DNA from: Oscheius sp. JU75
Taxonomy: Eukaryota > Nematoda > Chromadorea > Rhabditida > Rhabditidae
NCBI GenBank assembly: GCA_037178855.1
Contig: JASJZC010000006.1
Location: 9,652,501 to 9,716,500 of the forward strand
Direction of reading: 5' to 3'
Length of the DNA: 64,000 nt
Below the pieces are notes generated by a model. That model made no database searches and had not been told where the DNA came from. It saw only the letters and a list, made by a program, of their open reading frames with translations. The position numbers and the translations under genes are program-made. Below, one piece after another: positions 10,463 through 21,588 of this stretch; position 1 is the first letter of the stretch; every line of letters begins with the position of its first letter.

Positions 10463-13400
10463 ATGCTAGCCTCGAATAGGCTATCCCGTGCCCTGAATCT
10501 CCGGAGATTAGGCTCGAGACGCTTATTTTTCAACAAGGGTCCGGAAAATGAACAAAGTTCGACGGTATTTTGCCACTTTATACCACATAAAAATGCGAAA
10601 TTTTAGGGTCTTTTCGGTAACGAGTTGCTCAAAGAGCCGGCCGGATTTGCCAGGCTGAACGAGGAGGTCCGAGCCAAGAGTAAGGGAATTGTCAAAGAAA
10701 TTCTGGAGGGGAGAAAAGATAGGACGACCGTCCAGCTTTTCGATGACTTGTCGAATGAGATTTGCAAGGCTGCCGACTTGGTAGGTGTTTCAAAGAGTTT
10801 TTAAAGCGAGCCCAGCTCTAGACCCCATTTGAATTTCGACTTTTTGCATTTTCCGGAGATTTAAGCCACTTTTTTCGTTTTCAAAGTATGTGTAATCGAT
10901 TTGGCGTCAAAAACTACCCGTGGAGTATTTGAATTTAAAAAAAATTTAAGCTTATGATAGATAATAATAGGCATAAGAGACAACACGCAACTTGCGCGTG
11001 TCTATCTGTGAGTTATTTTTTCCGTTCGAATACTCTGTTTTGGGATAGTTTTCGAATCGATTAAACACGGTTTGAGATCTAAAAAGTGGCTAAAAACTGC
11101 AAAACGTCGTGCGCAGGAAGTTCAAACAGGATATCGCAGTAAAAGGAGCCTTCCAGGGCGAATGTGTCCGTCAGCTCCATTCGGATTCCTCGTTTGCGGA
11201 AGCTACCGAAGCAAGTTCAAGAGACTTTTGCGAGCTCGTTGAAAGGTAAATAGTTACTCGGCTTTTCCTTGTCGTTTTGTTGTATCAAATTTTTGCCGTA
11301 CGGTAGCCGGGAAATCTGGTAGCCAAAAATAAAAATTTTTTTTTCTTGGAGCCATATGCTAGAGGCCAAATAGGCCGAACAGCTTTGATTTTTGACTTTT
11401 ACGAAAAGGTCCGGCACAGCGTGTTACGCCCATGCAAAAGGCGTCGCCAATTTTTCTCGCGCCATATTCCTATTTTGAGGGCGGGAATTCAAAATTAGAT
11501 CTCTAGCCGCTTATTAGATTAATGTGGGATATACGGTATTCTGTTTATACCAGGATTTCTGTAGGATACTGTACTTAAGAAAACGAGCGGCATTCGCGCC
11601 CGGTTTGAAAAAAGTGGCGACGTGCATAACACGCCGTGCCGGACAATCACTGGATTGTAATTTCTCAAAAAGGGAGGCCCCGTATACGCTCGATTTAAGT
11701 GAAGAAGTTCCGATCGTTTTTTCTTCTCTACAACTCCCAATTTTAGCCTAAACACCTACCGACCCCTCTACCACAAGCTCGAGGTATCGAAAACCACGGA
11801 AACCGCTCGTCTAGACGACGTCGACTTGAGAACAATCGATCTCTTTCTCGACGACTTCAAGCAGTCCGGAGTTCATCTCCCTGAAGACAAGGCACCCTTC
11901 CTTTTTAGCCTCAAACGCATATTTTTCAGAGAAAAAATTTTGTCGAAATATCTGGGGACATCTTCGATGCCGGCGCCCATTTCCAGTGGGCATGCGACCG
12001 CGAGGTGGAAATTTCCAGAGCGGATAAGAAAAAATTTGGCTGCGAGACGAGCACAATCACCGGGCCGATCACCCATTCGTTCCAGAGGGAAAAAAGAAAA
12101 TTTATCTATACCTCGTTCTACAAACATAATCCGCAACAGGTAGCCCTTTTTCCTCTAAAAATTCCACAAAAAAAATTTATAGGAAGCTCATTTGCGAAGG
12201 CTGATAGATAGTCGCAACAGGCTGGCCCTGCTGACAGGCTACGAGTCCTACTCGCATCGGGCACAATACAACACTCTGCTGGGAACCTACGAGAACGCTA
12301 GGGAGTTCTTGTGGGGCGTTATTGAGGTGTGTTTTTTGGGGTTTAAAGTGGTAAGAGGCCTATGAGTGAAAGGGTGTGATGTCAGCGAGTCTCGCTAACT
12401 ATTAGAGACCACAACCAAAGTTGGTGACAGGGTCAGGAAAAAAATGAACAATTGTAAGAGATTGCTTAGCTTGACATACAAGATTAGAGAATGAAGGTTG
12501 TCTTAGGTATGTTGTAGCGGTCAGGCGATAGAATAAGATGGGCCGGCCGTAACAGGATACCAGGCTAAATAGTAAGGGCTACAGGACAGTTTTGCAGACT
12601 GACTGAAAATGACTGGGTAAGCACGAGACGTTGTAGGGACAGTTCCCTTACGGGTAAACGCTTTTTTGAAGTCGGGTTTCCCCATGAATTTCCCTGAATA
12701 AGCATGTTTTTGCATTTTTCTGTGGTTTCCACCCATTTTCTTGGTTTCTAAGGGTTTAACCGTTAAGGACCAAATTCTTTCCTAGAATACTCTGAAAAAT
12801 TACCGAGGAAAAATGGAGGAAATTGACGAAATTCCGTTTTTCCCTTGTACGGTCTACTCTCATTCTTTCTGTCACAGTAATTTAGGATAACTGTTGATCC
12901 TAAAAGGATTAAACACTGTCCTTTTAAAGTCTCTAACTTCAGCTCGGAAATGGGCTTGTCATCAAACCTTGTGGCATAATCTAACGTACCAGTTTGGCTT
13001 CCAGACAAGCGTGAACATAACAAAGCAGGGGCCGAATAAGAACTGTACATCCTCACAAAAGTAGGACAAAACAGGTTCATAGGATGTGAAACGGTGGCAG
13101 GAACAGTGAAAATTAGAATGATCTATGGCAAAAGTTGATAAAGACTTATTGAGAGGTGAAGAAAAAAGGTTGCCGAGAAGATACAGGCTTATTACATTAC
13201 ATTACATTCGACCCTAAACCTCCCGTTTCAGGCATGTAGACCAGCCGCCGAAAAAGAACTCGCTGTCCTAATGGACGTCCAGAATCAGTGTCAGCCCGGC
13301 TGCACTCGTGTCGGTGAATGGGACGTCTACTTTCTTACACACGTTTACAAGGTACCCTCATTTTTTTCTGCCAAAAATACAGCTGACAGGAACGTGCCTT

Positions 13401-14962
13401 CGGCCGCTCTCATCTCCACCTGGCCGAGAAGTATCTGAACCTCGGGAACATGATGAAAGGCTTTGGCTATTTGACCAACAAACTCTACGGCGTCCGCTTC
13501 CAGGAGGCGCCGATTCTTCACGGGGAAATGTGGCCTGGGACCATCATAAAATGGGTAAACCTTTGGTCAATTTTCCCTTTTTCTAAGAAGGCCCTTTTCT
13601 AGGAGGTCGTCGACTCGGCCAACAACCTCCTCGGCTATATTTACATGGATGTGGATCGGCGAAGCTCAAAGGCCTCGGGAGATTGTCATTTTACAGTCAG
13701 ATGCTCGAAAGAACTGGAGTCCGGCGAGTGGCAGACCCCAATTGTGGTGTTGTCGCTCGGACTTAGTGATCAGCGGATGTCCGATTGGAGGAAAGTCCCG
13801 CTCTCTGTCCACTCGTCTGAAAATCTGTTTCATGAGCTCGGACACGCGATGCACAGCATGCTCGGGAGGACCAAGTATCAACATGTTGCAGGTTATTTTT
13901 GATTCAGGTCGTTCTCTGATGAGCAGCCACATTTTGAAACAGGCCTATGAGGCTACCTATTTTTGTATTCGGCGCACAATATTGAAAGTTCGGGGAGGGC
14001 AAAAACGATTTTTTCCAATATATTTATGGCATAATAGGTTCTTTAAATGTGTTTCCAGTGTTTAATGGTAAACTTGGGTTACAGATTTGAAAAGAAAAGA
14101 GTTTAGGAAATAAAAAAAAAAATTTGTTTTTGAACCCAAAACTCCGCTGAAAAATTTGCTCTTTGCTTGGAGTTTGCTAACCAGTCTCTAAGAACTTGGG
14201 ACAATTTTTAGCTCTTTGACCAAATTCTATTCAAAGTTTCAGGTACTCGCTGTCCGCAAGACTTCTCCGAAATCCCCTCGAATCTGATGGAGTACTTTTT
14301 CAACAATCTCACCGTCATGAGGACCATTTTGACCAGTACCAACGGGCAATCCATCACCTTGGAAGACGCTGCCAGTCTCATCGCTTCCCGATTCGCCTTC
14401 AGCTCCCTCGAAACTATCCAGCAGGCCAGCTACGCTCTTTTTGATCTGGAACTTCATGGCCCGGAGGCTCGCCGTGTTGCCGACGGCTCGATTTCCACCA
14501 CGCAACTCTTCCATTCCATCACAAAGACCTCACTGCCGCAGTTGGAGCGGGATCCCGAGTCAGCCTTCCAACACAGGTAATTTCTAATGTTTATACGAAC
14601 CAGCCACCAGTCTTTGTCCAAAATTATCTAAACACTGGAATGCTTTTGTTTGCTGTTCAATTTCTTTCTAACTTTTCTAAGCTTTCAGATTCAACCACTT
14701 GGTCCAGTACGGAGGTCGCTACTATTCGTATCTCGTGGCTCGAGCTGCTGCTAGTCTCCTGTGGAATGCCAAATTCCAAAACAATCCATTCTCCGGGGAG
14801 GCCGGCCAGGCGTGGGCTGAAGTTCAGTCTCATGGAGGCGGTCTCCCTTCCGGGCGACTCCTACAGATGATTCTCGGCTACGCTCCCACGAGCAAACATC
14901 TGATCGAGGCCTTCCGAGAAGAATCCACCAAAAGTTCTAATCTAGGGGTTGTAAATGTCTAA
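10463..14962 (+). CDS. Mitochondrial intermediate peptidase (M3 metallopeptidase)
   Basis: Eleven exons (10463-10564, 10607-10780, 11157-11245, 11747-11891, 11930-12139, 12183-12326, 13232-13351, 13390-13554, 13603-13891, 14243-14576, 14689-14962) encode 681 residues, close to the human enzyme's length. The N-terminus is basic and free of acidic residues (MLASNRLSRALNLRRLGSRR), as in a matrix targeting peptide. The zinc motif HELGH occurs in NLFHELGHAMHSMLGR, with the second-ligand region FSEIPSNLMEYF downstream and YGGRYYSYLVARA near the end. The enzyme removes an octapeptide from imported matrix proteins after first cleavage. Exon 4 seems to end at a GC donor (GACAAG|GCACCC); this keeps the conserved HLPEDKRK sequence. 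TTTTCGGTCAG lies one base before the ATG, fitting downstream trans-splicing in an operon with csn-6. The stop codon overlaps an AATAAA signal (14961-14966). Confidence 0.93.
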
Positions 14963-14966
14963 TAAA
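14961..14966 (+). terminator. Poly(A) signal overlapping the stop codon
   Basis: The sequence TCTAATAAAAG contains the TAA stop (14960-14962) and AATAAA (14961-14966) of the peptidase gene. The 3' UTR must therefore be very short, if this signal is used. Confidence 0.6.
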
Positions 14967-15572
14967 AGTTTACTGGTCGATATTACACCTTGGGAGCCAT
15001 TCCTCACGCCTTCTCTGCCCAAAAAACAGCTTGTTCAAAATCCGGGGAACGAACCCGGGTCGTCTGTTTCGTATTGGTGTCTCTTGCTATTAAACGGGCG
15101 TAAGCAGCTGCTTGGTGTGCAGGTATTGTGTGTTCACAAAAAACAACCAAACGACCAGGAATCGCGGACTTTTTTTTGGCGCGGATTCAAACGGCTAGGA
15201 ATTAGCTTCAAGCATTTCGTCCATCAAACAATTTTGTCTTTTCCGTTTTTCGAGGCAAGTGACGAAGGCGATGAAAAGCACCCACAAAGGAAACTCTGCC
15301 AGAAAAGAGAGAGGAACAACAGCATCCACCACTAGGCGGGATCACCAACTCCCTGCAAGATAAAGGCGGTTAGTCTGGAGTCAGTTTCATACTGTACTTG
15401 GTGAGAGCAGTAGCTTATCATTTTTCAAGAATTAGGTGTCGGTGTTACCATTGTTAATAGGGAAACCTATCGCTGTCAATTACCTCTGACCTCTCATCCC
15501 TCTCAAAAGCCGTTTCTTCACCGTTTCGCTCTTTCTCGATCAAAATAGTTCAAACTTTCCGTTGTCCCAGAA
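14963..15572. other. Intergenic stretch with tRNA relic and inverted gene copy
   Basis: No independent gene was seen. It holds a tRNA-derived relic on the minus strand at about 15040-15093 (B box GGGTTCGTTCCCC) and the truncated inverted copy of the neighbouring RING gene at about 15131-15330. Confidence 0.6.
15131..15330 (-). pseudogene. Truncated inverted copy of the RING gene
   Basis: The reverse complement of this block matches two separated parts of the downstream gene. One is exon 1 from about 15598 to 15705 (GATGCTGTTGTTCCT through CATCGCCTTCGTCACTTG). The other is the 3' flank from about 16136 to 16250 (AAATTGTTTGATG through TTGGTTGTTTTTTGTGAACA). The middle of the gene, about 430 bases, is missing, and there are two further small deletions (about 13 and 18 bases) in the exon-1 part. 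It has no open frame of its own. Confidence 0.8.
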
Positions 15573-16046
15573 ATGGCTGATCTTGGCAGAAACAATGAGG
15601 AGGATGCTGTTGTTCCTGGAGACATTCCTCTCTCTTTTCTGGCAGAGTTTCCTTTGTGGGTGCTTTTCATCGCCTTCGTCTCTATCGCCTTCGTCACTTG
15701 TCTCGTGTTTTTTTGGCTTAACAGGAACAATGAGACGGACCATGATGTAGAGCTTGTGCCACGTTTACCGGTTGACTACCCTCATTGTGTGAGTTTAAAG
15801 ATTGGGAGAAAACAGATGCATTCAGATTTGCCAGGGTACTATTCTTGGCAGAATGATCCAATGCCCATCCCCCAAAAATTGCCAACATTTCTTCCACACC
15901 CAGTGTCTCAGGAATTTCAACGAACGTGGAGACATACTTGTATGCCCTTCTTGCGGGTTTCTTCTATCGCCTAGGGGTATGTTCTGTTCTAACCTTTTCA
16001 CTGAACACTTTCAGGGTGGTACGAAAACTACAACCGTCGCTTCTGA
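15573..16046 (+). CDS. Small single-pass membrane protein with RING-like domain
   Basis: Exons 15573-15788, 15826-15976 and 16015-16046 give about 131 residues. After a polar N-terminus a hydrophobic helix (WVLFIAFVSIAFVTCLVFFW) is followed by a cysteine-histidine cluster: CICQG, QCPSPKNCQHFFHTQC and VCPSCGF. The spacing (C-x-C, C, C, H, C, C-x2-C) fits a RING-type or RING-variant zinc fold, so a membrane-anchored ubiquitin ligase is a reasonable inference. The 38-base second intron (GTATGT...TTTCAG) gives a short tail ending YNRRF. If it is retained, the frame instead runs on to about 16149 with a Ser/Thr-rich tail. The ATG follows TTGTCCCAG by two bases, a likely trans-splice acceptor. No close family name is recognised. 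Confidence 0.7.
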
Positions 16047-16726
16047 GACTCCTCCACTTGACTACTACTCTTCGACTACCATTCATTTTTCTTATGTTGA
16101 TTCCAAGGAATGTTACCTGTTGTTTAACGAAAAATACGGAAAAGGATAAAATTGTTTGATGAACGAAATACTTGAAGCTAATTTTTAGCCCTTTGAATCC
16201 GCACCAAAAAGGCCCGCGATTCCTGGTCGTTTGGTTGTTTTTTGTGAACACACTATAGACAATGTAAGATTTTGGTCCAAAAAGCCAATGAGAAGATCAG
16301 TATCTTCTGACTGGTTTTTCAGACAGATCCAAGCATTTATTAGCTTCTGCAGTCTTGTACAACAAAAGGAAGTTTGCAGAACATTGTTTAGCGATTTGAG
16401 TCTATTTTAAAGTTGGAAAACTTGTTTGTAATGTTTTGTGACACGGACCATGTATGTATTGCTTATTACAGCTCCAGCTTTTCGAAAAGAATGTTCCGGC
16501 CAAAAACAGTAAAACCAAGCAAAATAAGTGTCAAAGAGCTAGAAGATCCCCATAGGAATCCAACCCGGGTACCTCCCTTTCGAATCTTACAAGCAGGGAG
16601 ACAATTCAAAACAATTTGGGTCCAATAGTTCATTACTCCGAAATAGCATCAAGTGGACAATAACGTGGCCGTGTGGAATGGACGCACAAAAATATATACA
16701 CACACGTTAACAAAATGGCGCATTGT
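16047..16726. other. Region between converging genes
   Basis: Contains the 3' flank shared with the inverted copy (16136-16250) and a B-box-like GGGTTGGATTCC on the minus strand near 16560. No gene is supported. Confidence 0.5.
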
Positions 16727-19219
16727 TCAGAAGTTTTGGAAGCCGCGTCCACGACGGACCGAGGCTCCACCAAACGTGGGCGGTTCGAAGCGCTGTACGG
16801 TCTGCTGGACGACGCGACGAGCGCCTCCTCCTCCGAGGGCTTGGCGGAAGGAGTTGTTCTTCCTTGATGATTGGGCTTGACGCTCTTGGATATACTCGAC
16901 GCGCTGCTGCTGCGGCCTCTGTTTGTAGACAATCTGAAATTTCTTGCTGAATACATGACAAAGATGAGTAGCGCAGGCGGTTAGCTTTCCGAATAGGAGT
17001 TGCAAGAGGCCGGGTTCGGTGCTCTGACATGTCAAAAGCTTAAAATAAAGGAAACAGGGCTGGCCATCACGCTTATGTTAGAGGCTATGGCTCTTGTAAA
17101 TCTGCCAAACTGTCATTCTCGGAGTTGGGATCGAACATGGATTCATTTGGTTTCGAGTAGCGCCAAAAATGTGTAAAAAGAAAAAAAAAGTACCTGCGGA
17201 CGCTGCTGCTGAACACGAATGACCTTTTGAACGCGTTGGACACGCTGAATGCGCTGCGGAGCCTGTCGTTCGACGACGATGACCCTTTGCTGCTGCGGTT
17301 GGCGTTGAATCACTCGCTGACGGATCGGCTGCTGCTGCACAATGACACGTTGCTGTCTGGGGCGCTAAAATAGGGGGGTTTAGGTTTAAGAAAATTAGGT
17401 TACCTGAACGACACGCTGAATCACACGCTGACGGGGAGACTGGATCACACGTTCCACGACGACTGGTCTAGCACGCTGTTGCTTCTGTACGATCACGGGA
17501 CGAACACTGGAAAAGAGAATTGTTCCAATTTCAGCGATCACTGGAGTTGAAAACCCGGGTTTGAGCGAAAGTAATGGCGTAAAAAAGCTAGAAGTGATCT
17601 TTTTCCTCTCTTCGTATGAATATAAAAGATTTGACGTGTGCGACATCGAACCTGGCACCTTCAATTCCGTAATCGAGTCTCTTGCCGGCTGAGCTATATG
17701 ACAAATATGAAAAGACAAAAGGTCATAAGGATGTTTTCATGGCTTAGGCGAATATAAAAGCATTTGCCCTGGACGGGTATCGAACTTGAGAGCTTCTGCT
17801 CTGTAGTCGAAGAAGTGGTCAAACTGACAAAGAAATTTGGCACGCGTGAGCAGTGTTCAACTGGTCTCTACCACGGCATGGATTGGCAGAAAAGGGGGTA
17901 GCCCAGACCATGGACAATCCACAGAAGGGGACCCCTATGCCCATTCCAAAAATGTTCGAAATACTCAGAAAGTTGCGCAAATTGCTACAAAAAACAGTAA
18001 GGCGATCCCTCTGGAGCAAGAAAGGGGCCGCGCAAGTTTTTGATGGCAAGAATTTAGTGGACCACGCCGTGTGGAATTTGGACCAGTGACTTTCTGCTTC
18101 GTAGCCTGGCTTACCTATTGCGCTATAAGGAAAAAGCTGCCAAAACTTTTTGCTGGCTAGCAGAACCCGAAGAAGAGACAAAATGAGTTGGCAAAGACAA
18201 AAATAAGGCAAAAAAAGTATTACATCTGGTTCTGGAAGACGCGTCCGGGACGAACGCCGCGTTGACGTCTGACGATAGTGGGGACGACTGTGACAGGCGC
18301 GGTGATGCGGTTTCTTCCGATGACACGAGAACGAGCAGCCACACGTCCCAGTCCGAGTCCGGCGCGTCCAACACGTGTAGCCTGAAACTGGAGCTAAACC
18401 CACCATCCGGATGAACAAATATCGGCTCCGCCGCGTCACAAAAACGATACCACGTGGCGAAAAAGAGGAGGAGACAACCGCTACTTGAAGGGGTTACGCG
18501 AAAAGACTCGGTTGTCCGGGCAAAAAATACGGTTTCCAGTGGAGTTTCGATGGCCTATGGCTCAGACGCCGGCACGGATGGGGCTTCGTCTACTTAGAGT
18601 AGACCGCTTCAGTAACCTCCACAACTTTTTGAAGCGACGACTCCCGAAAATAGGATTCGCATCGAGTGTGATGCAGCACACTCGGCCCATTCAGGCATAG
18701 CCAGGGGGGAAAAGAAGAAGGGAAGTTCCCGGAAACGTACGCCAGTAGTGGCTACTGCGGCACGACGAGCAGCCAGCGATCCTCCGAGTCGATTCTTCAG
18801 GGCTTTCTGGAAAATTTTCAGATTTTTGGCCAATAGGATCCTAAGACGAACCTTGACAAGCTGGCTAACCAGTTTCTTCGTCTGCTGATTGACTGCAGCA
18901 CCTTTGCGCAGCGCGGCCTTGTTTACAGCGGCTCCCTTGGCGCGTGCCGGTCCTCCCTTGCGAGGGGATCCACTCTGAAACATTACAGTCATTGGGGGAA
19001 ATCGATAAGAGTGAGATAGCAATTTCGAAATGGCGAAATATTGCGAAAACGCACCTTATTTCCAGCTCGACCGGCTGCAGCAGCTCCACGAGCTCCACGT
19101 CCGGCAGCACGAGTTCCGCCACGCTGTTGTTGGCCTCCTTTCTTGGGGAGTGCGGGCTTGTTCTTCTTGTTGAGCTTGATGATGTCGTCGAGGGACATGT
19201 TGACTTTGGAATCTGTCAT
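16727..19219 (-). CDS. mRNA-export-adaptor-like protein with UAP56-binding motif
   Basis: Seven exons (19055-19219, 18852-18974, 18741-18806, 18224-18381, 17404-17506, 17194-17364, 16727-16933) give 330 residues. Residues about 8-17 read MSLDDIIKLN, the UAP56/DDX39-binding motif seen in ALYREF and UIF (FYTTD1). No RRM domain is present. The next 80 residues are Lys/Arg/Gly/Ala-rich, and a short basic helix follows. The C-terminal half is a low-complexity array of Gln/Arg/Val blocks such as QRVIQRQPQQQRVIVVERQ and ends VRRGRGFQNF. Inferred role: a nuclear RNA-binding adaptor linking spliced mRNA to the export helicase. The start is taken after CGTCTTTCAG|AGACAAAG. An in-frame ATG upstream of this acceptor was not used because it would lie before a trans-splice site. 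Several introns contain tRNA relics. Confidence 0.8.
17641..17700 (-). repeat. tRNA-derived relic
   Basis: The minus strand shows ATATAGCTCAGCCGGCAAGAG (A box) and GGTTCGATGTCG (B box) about 30 bases apart, in an intron of the export-adaptor gene. A similar partial relic lies at about 17768-17812 (AGTTCGATACCCG). Confidence 0.5.
18072..18126 (-). repeat. tRNA-derived relic
   Basis: The minus strand reads TATAGCGCAATAGGTAAGCC (A box region) then CTACGAAGCAG and GGTCCAAATTCC, resembling the frame of a tRNA with a decayed T arm. Confidence 0.45.
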
Positions 19220-20000
19220 CTTTGTCTCTGAAAGACGAAAATTCATCAGCGAACTGGATCCTAGATGAGACTTGGGGCAAACTACGTCTACATTTCAAAA
19301 GCTTTGGAAGCAAAGCGTGTTTTGTAAGCGAAAAGGCGTATATTTAAAGACAAGGGGACAATAAAGGGGTTTTAGAAATGATTTTACACGAAGAGACGCA
19401 CAAAGTGGGCGACAAGCAACGCGAACAGCTGAAAATTGCCAGCGAGAAAACGAAAATGAGCCGGCAGCGACCACGCCTCTCCAATTGATCGAATGCGTCA
19501 GAATCAAGGCAATTCGTGGCAGGACCCATCTCTTACTGTCTTGGAACCGCGCCAAATTTCAATTCAACGTCATTTTGAACACTCTGCAGTAGCTTTGTTT
19601 ATTTTCTGGTCCTTTTGCAGCCCAGTTCATGGTTTTCCACTGATTTTGACATTAAAAGACTACTTTTATCGATAAGAACATGTCACAGAACTTCCTAGAA
19701 TACAGAAAACGTCGATTATCGATGGGATTAGGCCATGAAGGAAAATCGAGCAAGATTCCGTATTTCCGCCAAGTTCTGTCTTGCTATACAATCCGAAAAG
19801 CTTTCTTACACGCGTGGCTCAGAGTGAACACGTCAGGGAACGATTTAAAATTTGTGAAATCATGAAAGTCATGAAAATAGTAAAAACCCTGCGAAATCTG
19901 TGGTCTAATGCTTGCTGTAAACCTATTACTCATTTCCTATCTGTCACACAGCTTTTTCTTGCTAATATCCCGGTCAAATGGGCTAAAAACAATCCTGTAG
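19220..20000. other. Divergent intergenic region
   Basis: Lies between the export-adaptor gene (-) and the signal peptidase subunit gene (+), so it should hold both promoters. No repeat or gene was recognised. CCTGTAG directly precedes the + strand ATG at 20001. Confidence 0.5.
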
Positions 20001-21311
20001 ATGCCTCCTGCCGCCGGAGAAGAAGATTCGATCAAAGTGAACAAATGGGATGGACCTACAGTGAAAAATTCACTGGATGACGCTATTAGAAAGGTTTTTC
20101 TTATCAAAATTGGCTCAAAACAGAAAATTTGAGATATTGAACGACAAAGTTGGATGGAAGGAGCGGCACACACTTATGGACGGGCGATTGTTCATCTCCT
20201 TCATTGCCTGCTGCTTCTCCGGATTCGCCATCGTCTACGACTACCTCCACCCCTTCCCCCAGTCTAAAGTTGTCAGTTTTTTTAAGGCTACTTTTGCCTA
20301 AAATGCAGAACTTTAGGTCCTCGGAGTCTGCTCGGTGACTTATTTCATTCTGATGGGCATCTGGCAGCTTTACCAGTGGTACATCGAAAAGAACTGCTTC
20401 TATCAGGCCCTGGAATCCGACGGGAAAATCAAGAGAACGTGGAAGTGGAGCTCGGTCATGAAAAGGTAAGATTTTGACAATACTATGACTCGATTTTATG
20501 CAAAATTACGTGCCGAAATGCACATAACTCAAACGAAGTTCCGTTTGGCATAGTTTCTTTTCTGCTCAAGCTTTTCAGGTTGGAGCGTACCATTTGACAT
20601 TGTACTGCGCATCAATTCCCAAAACCAAAGCGACGGTACGTAGAGATTTCCCCAAAAAATATTGCAGCATAGCACGTTTGTCTTCCTTGTACTCAAAGAG
20701 TTGAGCGCAAGGTCAACTTCCGGCTGTTTTAGTCGGTGCACAACATTCGGTGTCGGCTAAAATGGTGGATATGCTCTTGGACCTACTTCCGACAGTTTTA
20801 GATAATCGCAATCAGTTTTGTAGGTCTGAAACTTTAAAAAATAGGTCACAATCAGAAGTAAAAAGCTTCTTCAGTCCAGTTTTTCTCCGCTCAGACCTGA
20901 CCCTCGTCTCTCCAAAAAATGCCTGGAGACCAGCGAGAAACGGAAAAAATTGCCCGAAAAAACGATTTTATACATAACGCAGCGTCAAATATTCTTATCC
21001 TGTACACAAATTGGGGTCTATTCCATTTAGTATGCAATATTGCGTCAAGCAAAATTACCCGCCGTTTTCAAAACTTCTCTTCTTTGTAGTTACGACGACA
21101 AGTACGCTCTCTCGGCAGAATTCGTCAGCGGGGAGAATCAGAACCGTAGCGGACAGGGATCCATCTCCAAATCTATCGGAGCCTACATCGACGAGGATGG
21201 CGAGGTGCTTTTAACCATATTTGGCTCTTAACCACAAAAATTAAGATTGTACTCCCGGCTCTCAAGAAGGAAATCGACCAGCTTTACAGCAATCTGCTCA
21301 AGGAGGAGTAG
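20001..21311 (+). CDS. Signal peptidase complex subunit 2 (SPC25 type)
   Basis: Five exons (20001-20093, 20134-20271, 20317-20465, 21090-21204, 21246-21311) encode 186 residues. The family signature is clear: IKVNKWDGPTVKNSLDDAIRK, HTLMDGRLFISFI, VYDYLHPFPQSKVVLGVC and RYDDKYALSAEFVSG. Two membrane helices lie at about residues 55-73 and 85-103, with both ends predicted in the cytosol. The protein is a non-catalytic part of the ER complex that removes signal peptides, thought to sit at the contact with the translocon. An acceptor-like CCTGTAG abuts the ATG. An AATAAA at 21420-21425 is a candidate poly(A) signal. It appears intact. Confidence 0.92.
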
Positions 21312-21588
21312 AGAAGCCCATGCAGCATATTATTTATTAAGGGGAATCGTTTTTCCGGGGGTCAAAATCTTGTTTCGAGTCCTTTTCAAACTGTGGTATA
21401 TTTAAATCGCAATTACCTAAATAAATTAGTTTCCGCAGTTTTTTGGTCTCTATTTATCAGTTTTCTTCTATTGCTACCTTTCTGCTCAATGATTTTGTCG
21501 CATTCTTAATTTTATTTTCAGTTCGCTCGGTAAATGTGGTAGCTGTAATTGTATAAACAGAAAACAAGACGTCTATGGCAGTAGGGGA

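Noticed and set aside
11822-11929. Alternative GT-AG intron (GGA|GTTCAT...TTTTAG) in the peptidase gene
   Set aside because: It stays in frame but removes the conserved GVHLPEDK stretch. The GC donor keeps it, so it was preferred, with some doubt.
15802-15974. Alternative acceptor at AAACAG|ATGCATTCAG in the RING gene
   Set aside because: It shifts the frame and destroys the cysteine-histidine pattern. The acceptor at 15825 keeps all zinc-binding residues.
17819-18439. 206-codon minus frame across 17819-18439
   Set aside because: It reads through an intron of the export-adaptor gene in the wrong frame. The true exon 18224-18381 is in a different frame, shown by phase-closing splices and R/V-rich composition.
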